Below the pieces are notes generated by a model. It worked only from the letters and a program-made list of their open reading frames with translations, was not told where the DNA came from and searched no databases. The position numbers were made by a program, and so were the translations under genes. Positions 14,201 through 25,925 of a stretch of 64,000 nucleotides of DNA are shown here, one piece after another; position 1 is the first letter of the stretch, and the number at the start of each line of letters is the position of its first letter. Source of the stretch: Bombus terrestris (lineage: Eukaryota; Arthropoda; Insecta; Hymenoptera; Apidae); the NCBI RefSeq assembly GCF_910591885.1, contig NW_025963561.1:620001-684000 (forward strand), written 5' to 3'.

Positions 14201-16288
14201 CATTATAACGTAATAGTATATAACGCTATACGTCATATAGAGATGCAATATAACGATATACGCCCTATAGTGATGGAATATAACGTTATACATTATAACG
14301 TAATAGTGTATAAGTTTATACGCCATATAGTGATGCAATATAACGTTATACGTCCTATAGTGATGCAATACAACGTTATACCTTACAACCTAACAGTATA
14401 TGACGTTATACATTATAACGTAATAGTATATAACGTTATACGTCATAACGTAATAGTATATAACGTTATACGTCATATAGTGATGCAATATATCGTTATA
14501 CGTCATATAGTGAGGAGATTAAACGTTATAGGTCCTATAGTGATGGAATATAACGTTATACATTCTAACGTAATAGCATATAACGTTATACGTCATATTG
14601 TGATGCAATATATCGTTATACGTCCTATAGATATGCAATACAACGTTATACCTTATAACCTAACAGTATATGACGTTATACATTATAACGTAATAGTATA
14701 TAACGTTATACGTCATAACGTAATAGTATATAACGTTATACGTTATAACGTAATAGTATATAACGTTATACGTCATATAGTGATGCAATATATCGTTATA
14801 CGTCATATAGTGATGCAATATAACGTTATACCTCATACTGTGATGCGATATACCTTTATACGTTATAACATAATTGTATATAACGTGATACGCCATAACG
14901 TAATAGTATATAACGTTATACGTCATATAGTGATGCAATATATCGTTATATGACCGAAAGAGAGGCAATAAAACGTTATACGTCATATAGTGATGCGATA
15001 TAACGTTATACGTAATAACGTAATAGTATATAATGTTATACGCCATATTGTGATGCAATATATCGTTATACGGCCTATAGTTATGCAATACAACGTTATA
15101 CCTTAAACCTAACAGTATATGACTTTATACCTTATAACGTAATAGTATACAACATTATACGTCATAACGTAATTGTATATAACGTTATACGTTATAACGT
15201 AATAGTATATAACGTTATACGTCATATAGTGGTGCAATATATCGTTATACGTCATATAATGATTCGATATAACGTTATACCATATAACCTAATAGTAAAT
15301 AAAGTTATACGACATAACGTAATAGAATATAACGTTATAGGTTATAACGTAATAGTATATAACGTTATACCTCATATTGTGATGCGATATACCTTTATAC
15401 GTTATAACATAATTGTATATAACGTGATACGTCAAAACGTAATAGTATATAACGTTATACGTCATATAGTGATGCAATATATCGTTATATGACCGAAAGA
15501 GAGGCAATAAAACGTTATACGTCATATAGTGATGCGATATAACGTTATACGTGATAACGTAATAGTATATAATGTTATACGCCATATTGTGATGCAATAT
15601 ATCGTTATACGGCCTATAGTTATGCAATACAACGTTATACCTTATAACCTAACAGTATATGACGTTATACCTTATAACGTAATAGTATACAACGTTATAC
15701 GTCATAACGTAATTGTATATAACGTTATACGTTATAACGTAATAGTATATAACGTTATACGTCATATAGTGGTGCAATATATCGTTATACGTCATATAAT
15801 GATTCGATATAACGTTATACCATATAACCTAATAGTATATAAAGTTATACGACATAACGTAATAGAATATAACGTTATAGGTTATAACGTAATAGTATAT
15901 AACGTTATACCTCATATTGTGATGCGATATAACTTTATACGTTATAACATAATTGTATATAACGTGATACGTCATATAGTTGTGCAATATATCGTTATAC
16001 GTCATATAATGATGCGATATAACGTTATACCATATAACCTAATAGTAAATAACGTTATACGAAATAACGTAATAGAATATAACGTTATAAGTTATAACGT
16101 AATAGTATATAACGTTATACCTCATATTGTGATGCGATATAACTTTATACGTTATAACTTAATTGTATATAACGTGATACGTCATAACGTAACAGTATAT
16201 AACGCTATACGTCATATAGAGATGCAATATAACGATATACGCCCTATAGTGACGGAATATAACGTTATACATTATAACGTAATAGTAT
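11280..16288. repeat. Higher-order repeat A, copy A3 (5009 bp)
   Basis: K at 11330, K' at 14510, GACCG boxes at 11682, 14952 and 15491, and the diagnostic 29-bp monomer at 15090. It is 167 monomers minus one base. It differs from A1 by single inserted monomers, for example one extra ACGTCATAAC monomer near 12630, and by point changes. Around 13,780-13,800 an ACATTATAAC monomer is replaced by an AGTATAAAAC / GTAATAATAC variant, which breaks the long plus-strand open frame found at the same place in A1 and A2. Confidence 0.9.
15090..15118. repeat. 29-bp monomer, A3 copy
   Basis: Same one-base deletion and same neighbours as at 3961; 5009 bp after the A2 copy. Confidence 0.93.
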
Positions 16289-17490
16289 ATAACGTTATGC
16301 GACATATAGTGATGCAGTATATCGTTATACGTCATATAGTGCGGAGATTAAACGTGATAGGTCCTATAGTGAGGTAATATAACGTTATACATTCTAACGA
16401 AATAGCATTTAACGTTATACGTCATAACGTAATAGTATATCACCTTATACATCATCTAGTGATGCAATATATCGTTAAACGTTATAACGTAATAGTATAA
16501 AACATCGTACGTCATATAGTCATGCGATATAACGTTATACGTCATATAGTGATGCGATATAACGTTATACCTCATATTGTGATGCGATATAACTTTATAC
16601 GTTATACCATTATTGTATACAACGTGATACGTCATAACGTAATAGTATATATCGTTATACGTCATATAGTGATGCAATATATCGTTATATGACCGAAAGA
16701 GAGGCAATAAAACGCTATACGTCATATAGTGGTGCAATATAACGTTATAGGTCCTATAGTGATGGAATATAACGTTATACATTATAACGTAATAGTATAT
16801 AACGTTATACATCATAACGTAATAGTATATAACGTTATACGTCATAACGTAATAGTATATAACGTTATACGTCATATAGTAATGCAATATAACGCTAAAC
16901 GTTACAACGTAATAGTATAAAACATCGTACGTCATATAGTGTTGCGATATAACGTTATACGTAATAACGTAATAGTATATAACGTTTTACGTCATAACGT
17001 AATATTATATAACGTAGTACGTCATATAGTGGTGCAATATAACGTTATAGGTCTCATAGTGATGGAATATAACGTTATACATTATAACGTAATAGTATAT
17101 AACGTTATACGTCATAACGTAATAGTATATAACGTTATAGGTCATATGGTGGTGCAATATAACGTTATAGGTCTCATAGTGATGGAATATAACGTTATAC
17201 ATTATAACGTAATAGTATATAACGTTCTACGTCATATAGTGGTGCAATATAACGCTATAGGTCCTATAGTGATGGAATATAACGTTATACATTATAACGT
17301 AATACTATGTAACGTTATACGTCATAACGTAATAGTATATAACGTTATACGTCATAACGTAATAGTATATAAAGTTATGCGTCATATAGTAATGCAATAT
17401 AACACTAAACGTTATAACGTAATAGTATAAAACATCGCACGTCATATAGTGATGCGATATAACGTTATAGGTCCTATAGTGATGGAATAT
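16289..17490. repeat. Higher-order repeat A, partial copy A4
   Basis: It follows A3 with an offset of 5009 bp through K (16339), the GACCG box (16691) and the trio-rich section. At about 17,490 the order jumps back by seven monomers into a 210-bp tandem repeat, and the A order is lost. This is the right edge of the first A domain. Confidence 0.85.
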
Positions 17491-17780
17491 AACGTTATAC
17501 ATTATAACGTAATAGTATGTAACGTTATACGTCATAACGTAATAGTATATAACGTTATACGTCATAACGTAATAGTATATAACGTTATGAGTCATATAGT
17601 AATGCAATATAACGCTAAACGTTATAACGTAATAGTACAAAACATCGCACGTCATATAGTGATGCGATATAACGTTATAGGTCCTGTAGTGATGGAATAT
17701 AACGTTATACATTATAACGTAATAGTATGTAACGTTATACGTCATAACGTAATAGTATATAACGTTATACCTCATAACGT
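17249..17780. repeat. 210-bp (7-monomer) tandem repeat, 2.5 copies
   Basis: Units start at 17249, 17459 and 17669, each opening with an AGGTCCTATA GTGATGGAAT monomer and passing through GTAATGCAAT and AAAACATCGC monomers. The third is cut off after about three monomers. The same series begins at 62639 and 62849 and is cut at 63059. Confidence 0.85.
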
Positions 17781-17938
17781 AATAGTATATAACGTTATAG
17801 TTCATATAGTGGTGCAATATAACGTTATAGGTCTCATAGTGATGGAATATAACGTTATACATTATAACGTAATAGTATATAACGTTTTACGTCATGACGT
17901 AATAGTATATAACGGTATACGTAATAACGTAGTAGTAT

Positions 17939-17969
17939 ATAACGTTATACGTCATATAGTGGTTGCAAT
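17939..17969. repeat. 31-bp monomer (GTGGTTGCAAT)
   Basis: Same added T and same upstream ACGTAATAAC GTAGTAGTAT monomer as at 5610. The stretch around it matches that around 63689. Confidence 0.92.
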
Positions 17970-20879
17970 ATAACGTTATAGGTCCTATAGTGATGGAATA
18001 TAACGTTATACATTATAACGTAATAGTATATAACGTTATGCATCATATAGTAATGCAACATAACGCTAAACGTTATAACGTAATAGTATAAAACATCGTA
18101 CGTCATATAGTGATGCGATATAACGTTATACGTCATAACGTAATAGTATATAACGTTTTACGTCATAACGTAATAGTACATAACGTTGTACGTCATATAG
18201 TGGTGCAATATAACGTTATAGGTCCTATAGTGATGGAATATAACGTTATACATTATAACGTAATAGTATATAACGTTATACGTTATAACGTAATAGTATA
18301 TAACGTTATACGTCATATAGTGATGCAATATATCGTTATACGTCATATAGTGATGCGATATAACGTTATACCATATAACCTAATAGTATATAACGTTATA
18401 CGACATAACGTAATAGAATATAACGTTATAGGTTATAACGTAATAGTATATAACGTTATACGTCATATAGTGATGCAATATATCGTTATACGTCATTTAG
18501 TGATGCGATATAACGTTATAGGTCCTATAGTGATGGAATATAACGTTATAGTATATAACGTAATAGTACAAAACCTTATACGTCATAACGTAATAGTATA
18601 TAACGTTATACGTCATATAGTGGTGCAATATCACGTTATAGGCCTTATAGTGATGGAATATAACGTTATACATTATAACGTAATAGTATATAATGTTATA
18701 CGTCATAACGTAATAGTATATAACGTTATACGTCATATTGTGGTGCAATATAACGTTATAGGCCTTATAGTGATGGAATATAACGTTATACATTATAACG
18801 TAATAGTATATAACGTTATACGTTATATAGTGGTGCAATATAACGTTATAGGTCCTATAGTGATGGAATATAACGTTATACATTATAACGTAATAGTATA
18901 TAATGTTATACGTCATAACGTAATAGTATATAACGTTATACGTCATAACGTAATAGTATATAACGGTATGCATCATATAGTAATGCAATATAACGCTAAA
19001 CGTTATAACGTAATAGTATAAAACATCGTACGTCATATAGTGTTGCGATATAACGTTATACGTAATAACGTAATAGTATATAACGTTATACGTCATATAG
19101 TGATGCAATATATCGTTATACGTCATATAGTGATGCGATATAACGTTATACCATATAACCTAATAGTATATAACGTTATACGACATAACGTAATAGAATA
19201 TAACGTTATAGGTTATAACGTAATAGTATATAACGTTATACGTCATATAGTGATGCAGTATATCGTTATACGTCATTTAGTGATGCGATATAACGTTATA
19301 GGTCTCATAGTGATGGAATATAACGCTATACATTATAACGTAATAGTATATAACGTTATACGTCATAACGTCATAGTATATAACGTTATAGGTCATATGG
19401 TGGTGCAATGTAACGTTATAGGTCTCATAGTGATGGAATATAACGTTATAGTATAAAACGTAATAATACATAACGTTATACGTCATAACGTAATAGTATA
19501 TAACATTATATGTCATATAGTGGTGCAATATAACGTTATAGGCCTTATAGTGATGGAATATAACGTTATACATTATAACGTAATAGTATATAACGTTATA
19601 CGTCATAACGTAATAGTATATAACGTTATACGTCGTATAGGGGTGCAATATAACGTTATAGGCCTTATAATGATGGCATATAACGTTATACATTATAACG
19701 TAATAGTATATAACGTTTTACGTCATAACGTAATAGTATATAACGTTATAGGTCATATGGTGGTGCAATATAACGTTATAGGTCTCATAGTGATGGAATA
19801 TAACGTTATACATTATAACGTAATAGTATATAACGTTATACGTCATGACGTGATAGTATATAACGTTATAGGCCTTATAATGATGGAATATAACGTTATA
19901 CATTATAACGTAATAGTATATAACGTTATACGTCATAACGTAATAGTATATAACGTTATACGTCATAACGTAATAGTATATAACGTTATAGGTCATATGG
20001 TGGTGCACTATAACGTTATAGGTCCTACAGTGATGGAATATAACGTTATACATTATAACGTAATAGTATATAACGTTATACGTCATAACGTAATAGTACA
20101 TAACGTTACACGTCATAACGTAATAGTATATAACGTTATACGTCGTATAGGGTTGCAATGTAACGTTATAGGCCTTATAATGATGGCATATAACGTTATA
20201 CATTATAACGTAATAGTATATAACGTTTTACGTCATAACGTAATAGTATATAACGTTATAGGTCATATGGTGGTGCAATATAACGTTATAGGTCTCATAG
20301 TGATGGAATATAACGTTATACATTATAACGTAATAGTATATAACATTATACGTCATATAGTGGTGCAATATAACGTTATAGGCCTTATAGTGATGGAATA
20401 TAACGTTATACATTATAACGTAATAGTATATAACGTTATACGTCATGACGTAATAGTATATAACGTTATAGGCCTTATAATGATGGAATATAACGTTATA
20501 CATTATAACGTAATAGTATATAACGTTATACGTCATAACGTAATAGTATATAACGTTATACGTCATAACGTAATAGTATATAACGCTATACGTCATATAG
20601 AGATGCAATATAACGATATACGCCCTATAGTGATGGAATATAACGTTATACATTATAACGTAATAGTGTATAAGTTTATACGCCATATAGTGACGCAATA
20701 TAACGTTATACGTCCTATAGAGATGCAATACAACGTTATACGTCATAACATAATAGTATATAACGTTATACGTCATAACATAATAGTATATAACGTTATA
20801 CGTCATAGAGTGATGCAATATATCGTTATACGTCATATAGTGATGCGATATAACGTTATACCATATAACCTAATAGTAT

Positions 20880-20902
20880 ATAACGACATAACGTAATAGA
20901 AT
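20880..20902. repeat. 23-bp truncated monomer, copy 1
   Basis: ATAACGACATAACG instead of the full ACGACATAAC monomer: 7 bp lost next to the palindrome. The preceding monomer carries ACCATATAAC. The break shifts the frame and ends it in YNDIT. Confidence 0.92.
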
Positions 20903-20952
20903 ATAACGTTATATGTTATAACGTAATAGTATATAACGTTATACGTCATATA

Positions 20953-22250
20953 GTGATGCAATATATCGTTATACGTCATATAGTGAGGAGATTAAACGTT
21001 ATAGGTCCTATAGTGATGGAATATAACGTTATACATTCTAACGTAATAGCATATAACGTTATACGTCATATTGTGATGCAATATATCGTTATACGTCCTA
21101 TAGATATGCAATACAACGTTATACCTTATAACCTAACAGTATATGACGTTATACATTATAACGTAATAGTATATAACGTTATACGTCATAACGTAATAGT
21201 ATATAACGTTATACGTTATAACGTAATAGTATATAACGTTATACGTCATATAGTGATGCAATATATCGTTATACGTCATATAGTGATGCAATATAACGCT
21301 ATACCTCATATTGTGATGCGATATACCTTTATACGTTATAACATAATTGTATATAACGTGATACGTCATAACGTAATAGTATATAACGTTATACGTCATA
21401 TAGTGATGCAATATATCGTTCTATGACCGAAAGAGAGGCAATAAAACGTTATACGTCATATAGTGATGCGATATAACGTTATACGTGATAACGTAATAGT
21501 ATATAATGTTATACGCCATATTGTGATGCAATATATCGTTATACGGCCTATAGTTATGCAATACAACGTTATACCTTATAACCTAACAGTATATGACGTT
21601 ATACCTTATAACGTAATAGTATACAACGTTATACGTCATAACGTAATTGTATATAACGTTATACGTTATAACGTAATAGTATATAACGTTATACGTCACA
21701 TAGTGGTGCAATATATCGTTATACGTCATATAATGATTCGATATAACGTTATACCATATAACCTAATAGTATATAAAGTTATACGACATAACGTAATAGA
21801 ATATAACGTTATAGGTCATAACGTAATAGTATATAACGTTATACCTCATATTGTGATGCGATATATCTTTATACGTTATAACATAATTGTATATAACGTG
21901 ATACGTCATATAGTGGTGCAATATATCGTTATACGTCATATAATGATGCGATATAACGTTATACCATATAACCTAATAGTAAATAACGTTATACGAAATA
22001 ACGTAATAGAATATAACGTTATAAGTTATAGCGTAATAGTATATAACGTTATACCTCATATTGTGATGCGATATAACTTTATACGTTATAACTTAATTGT
22101 ATATAACGTGATACGTCATAACGTAATAGTATATAACGCTATACGTCATATAGAGATGCAATATAACGATATACGCCCTATAGTGATGGAATATAACGTT
22201 ATATATTATAACGTAATAGTATATAACGTTATACGTTATAACGTAATAGT
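20953..22250. repeat. A-type fragment around K' at 20983, lacking the 539-bp unit
   Basis: K' (20983) and the GACCG box (21425) sit 442 bp apart, as in A1-A3 (offset 6473 bp from A3). Beyond the box the offset from A3 drops to 5934 bp. The difference is 539 bp, exactly one copy of the internal direct repeat. The segment continues through the ACCATATAAC and ACCTCATATT trios to about 22.25 kb. Confidence 0.85.
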
Positions 22251-22522
22251 ATATAACGTTTTACGTCATAACGTAATAGTATATAACGTTATAGATCATA
22301 TGGTGGTGAAATATAACGTTATAGGTCTCATAGTGATGGAATATAACGTTATACATTATAACGTAACAGTATATAACGTTATACGTCATATAGTGGTGCA
22401 ATATAACGCTATAGGTCCTATAGTGATGGAATATAACGTTATACATTATAACATAATAGTATGTAACGTTATACGTCATAACGTAATAGTATATAACGTT
22501 ATACGTCATAACGTAATAGTAT

Positions 22523-23062
22523 ATAACGTTATGCGTCATATAGTAATGCAATATAACGCTAAACGTTATAACGTAATAGTATAAAACATCGCACGTCATA
22601 TAGTGATGCGATATAACGTTATAGGTCCTATAGTGATGGAATATAACGTTATAGTATAAAACGTAATAATACATAACGTTATACGTCATAACGTAATAGT
22701 ATATAACGTTATACGTCATATAGTGGTGCAATATAACGTTATAGGCCTTATAGTGATGGAATATAACGTTATACATTATAACGTAATAGTATATAACGTT
22801 ATGCGTCATATAGTAATGCAATATAACGCTAAACGTTATAACGTAATAGTATAAAACATCGCACGTCATATAGTGATGCGATATAACGTTATAGGTCCTA
22901 TAGTGATGGAATATAACGTTATAGTATAAAACGTAATAATACATAACGTTATACGTCATAACGTAATAGTATATAACGTTATACGTCATATAGTGGTGCA
23001 ATATAACGTTATAGGCCTTATAGTGATGGAATATAACGTTATACATTATAACGTAATAGTAT
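22523..23062. repeat. 270-bp exact tandem pair (9 monomers)
   Basis: 22523-22792 and 22793-23062. Read row by row, I see no difference between the copies, including the AAAACATCGC and AGTATAAAAC landmark monomers. The minus-strand open frame of 331 codons at 22261-23256 is long because this pair is in register. Confidence 0.9.
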
Positions 23063-23599
23063 ATAACGTTATACGTCATAACGTAATAGTATATAACGTT
23101 ATAGGCCTTATAATGATGGAATATAACGTTATACATTATAACGTAATAGTATATAACGTTATACGTCATAACGTAATAGTATATAACGTTATACGTCGTA
23201 TAGGGGTGCAATATAACGTTATAGGCCTTATGATGATGGCATATTACGTTATACATTATAACGTAATGGTATATAACGTTTTACGTCATAACGTAATAGT
23301 ATATAACGTTATACGTAATAACGTAATAGTATATAACGTTGTACGTCATATAGTGGTGCAATATAACGTTATAGGTCTCATAGTGATGGAATATAACGTT
23401 ATACATTATAACGTAATAGTATATAACGTTATACGTCATAACGTAATAGTATATAACGTTATAGGTCATATGGTGGTGCAATATAACGCTAAACGTTATA
23501 ACGTAATAGTATAAAACATCGTACGTCATATAGTGATGCGATATAACGTTATACGTTATAACGTAATAGTATATAACGTTATACGTTATAACGTAATAG

Positions 23600-24112
23600 T
23601 ATATAACGTTATACGTCATATAGTGATGCGATATAACGTTATAACATATAACCTAATAGTATATAACGTTATACGACATAACGTAATATAATGTAACGTT
23701 ATAGGTTATAACGTAATAGTATATAACGTTATACGTCATATAGTGATGCAATATATCGTTATACGTCATATAGTGCGGAGATTATACGTGATAGGTCCTA
23801 TAGTGAGGGAATATAACGTTATACATTCTAACGAAATAGCATATAACGTTATACGTCATAACGTAATAGTATATCACCTTATACATCATCTAGTGATGCA
23901 ATATATCGTTAAACGTTAAAACGTAATAGTATAAAACATCGTACGTCATATAGTCATGCGATATAACGTTATACGTCATATAGTGATGCGATATAACGTT
24001 ATACCTCATATTGTGATGCGATATAACTTTATACGTTATAACATAATTGTATACAACGTGATACGTCATAAAGTAATAGTATATAACGTTATACGTCATA
24101 ACGTAATAGTAT
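23600..24112. repeat. K-module fragment of A/N type
   Basis: AACATATAAC / ACGACATAAC / AGGTTATAAC trio, K module (GTGCGG at 23773), then AAAACATCGT and ACCTCATATT monomers. The order is as at the start of the window and at 43.6-44.1 kb. It stops abruptly at the 19-bp monomer. Confidence 0.8.
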
Positions 24113-24131
24113 ATAACTTTAGTGGTGCTAT
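24113..24131. repeat. 19-bp truncated monomer
   Basis: ATAACTTT joined directly to AGTGGTGCTAT: 11 bp are missing compared with the full monomer at the matching place near 44.1 kb and 51.0 kb. The deletion removes most of the central part. Confidence 0.9.
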
Positions 24132-24560
24132 ATAGCGTTACAGTTCCTATAGTGATGGAATATAACGTTATTCATTATAACGTAATAGTTTATAACTTTA
24201 TACGCCATATAGTGTTCCAATATACCGTTATACGTCCAATAGAGGTGCAATATAACGATATACGCCATATAGTGATGGAATATAACGTTATACATTATGA
24301 CGTAATAGTTTATAACTTTATATGCCATATAGTGATGCAATATATCGTTATACGTCATATAGAGATGCAATAGAACGATATACGCCATATAGTGATGGAA
24401 TATAACGTTATACAGTATAACGTAATAGTTTATAAATTTATACGCCATATAGTGATGCAATATATCGTTATACGTCCTATAGTGATGCAATATATCGTTA
24501 TACGTCCTATAGTTATACAATACAACGTTATAGCTTATAACCTAACACTATATGACGTTA
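24132..24560. repeat. Divergent T sub-family block (TTTATAACTTT / ACGCCATATA)
   Basis: Monomers with ATAACTTTAT ACGCCATATA, ATAACGATAT and GTAATAGTTT forms, arranged as repeating trios. Related blocks lie at about 26,570-26,770, 27,430-27,720, 44,145-44,530, 45,525-45,850 and 51,010-51,400. They usually run into the ACAACGTTAT ACCTTATAAC CTAACAGTAT monomer. Confidence 0.8.
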
Positions 24561-25031
24561 TACCTTATAACGTAATAGTATATAACGTTATACGTCAAAA
24601 CGTAATAGTATATAACGTTATACAAGATAACGTAATAGTATATAACGTTATACATCATATAGTAATGCAATATAACGTTAAACGTTATAACGTAATAGTA
24701 TAAAACATCGTACGTCATATAGTGATGCGATATAACGTTATACGTAATAACGTAATAGTACATAACGCTATACGTCATATAGTGGTGCACTGTAACGTTA
24801 TAGGTCCTACAGTGATGGAATATAACGTTGTACATTATAACGTAACAGTATATAACGCTATACGTCATATACTGATGCAATATAACGTTATACCTCCTAT
24901 AGTGATGCAATACAACGTTATACGTCATAACATAATAGTATATGACGTTATACGTCATAGAGTGATGCAATATATCGTTATACGTCATATAGTGATGCGA
25001 TATAACGTTATACCATATAACCCAATAGTAT

Positions 25032-25054
25032 ATAACGACATAACGTAATAGAAT
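25032..25054. repeat. 23-bp truncated monomer, copy 2
   Basis: Same 7-bp loss as at 20880; here the preceding monomer reads ACCATATAAC CCAATAGTAT. Confidence 0.92.
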
Positions 25055-25534
25055 ATAACGTTATAGGTTATAACGTAATAGTATATATCGTTATACGTCA
25101 TATAGTGAGGAGATTAAACGTTATAGGTCCTATAGTGATGGAATATAACGTTACACATTCTAACGTAATAGCATATAACGTTATACGTCATATTGTGATG
25201 CAATATATCGTTATACGTCCTATAGATATGCAATACAACGTTATACCTTATAACCTAACAGTATATGAAGTTATACATTATAACGTAATAGTATATAACG
25301 TTATACGTCATATAGAGGTGCAATGTAACGTTAAACGTTATAACGTAATAGTATAAAACATCGTACGTCATATAGTGATGAGATATAACGTTATACGTAA
25401 TAACGTAATAGTATATAACGTTATACGTCATATAGAGGTGCAATATAACATTATAGGTCTTATAGTGATGGAATATAACGTTATACATTATAACGTAATA
25501 GTATATAACGTTATACGTCATAACGTAATAGTAT

Positions 25535-25624
25535 ATGACGTTATACGTCATAACGTAATAGTATATGACGTTATACGTCATAACGTAATAGTATATGACG
25601 TTATACGTCATAACGTAATAGTAT
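25535..25624. repeat. Three identical ATGACGTTAT monomers in a row
   Basis: Units at 25535, 25565 and 25595, each ATGACGTTAT then ACGTCATAAC then GTAATAGTAT. Identical neighbours of a rare variant suggest single-monomer slippage or exchange. Confidence 0.88.
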
Positions 25625-25864
25625 ATAACGTTATACATCATATAGTAATACAATATAACGTTAAACGTTATAACGTAATAGTATAAAACATCGTACGCCA
25701 TATAGTGATGCAATATAACGTTATACGTCCTATAGTGATGCAATACAACGTTATACGTCATAACATAATAGTATATAACGTTATACGTCATAGAGTGATG
25801 CAATATATCGTTATACGTCATATAGTGATGCGATATAACTTTATACCATATAACCCAATAGTAT

Positions 25865-25887
25865 ATAACGACATAACGTAATAGAAT
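25865..25887. repeat. 23-bp truncated monomer, copy 3
   Basis: Same 7-bp loss and the same CCAATAGTAT neighbour as at 25032. Confidence 0.92.
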
Positions 25888-25917
25888 ATAACGTTATAGG
25901 TTATAACGTAATAGTGT

Positions 25918-25925
25918 CCTATTGT
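25918..25925. other. 8-bp insertion CCTATTGT
   Basis: Extra bases between a monomer ending GTAATAGTGT and one starting ATAACGTTAT AGGTCC. The inserted bases resemble part of the following monomer (GGTCCTATAG), so a small misaligned exchange is likely. Confidence 0.8.

Larger units (their letters stand above)
17490..20950. repeat. Mosaic section between A domain and K' fragment
   Basis: Trio-rich monomers without a long A-type order. Landmarks: a 210-bp segment with the marker ACGTCATTTAG at about 18,300-18,510 that recurs at 19,080-19,290; and a 17-monomer block at about 19,591-19,980 that recurs at about 20,101-20,580 with a 90-bp (three-monomer) insertion in the second copy. Both copies of the latter share the CGTCGTATAGG and CGTCATGACG variants. 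Confidence 0.75.

Noticed and set aside
24132..24560. T block as a transposable-element remnant
   Set aside because: Its monomers are still 30 bp with recognisable ATAACGTTAT cores. There are no terminal repeats, target-site duplications or coding remnants.
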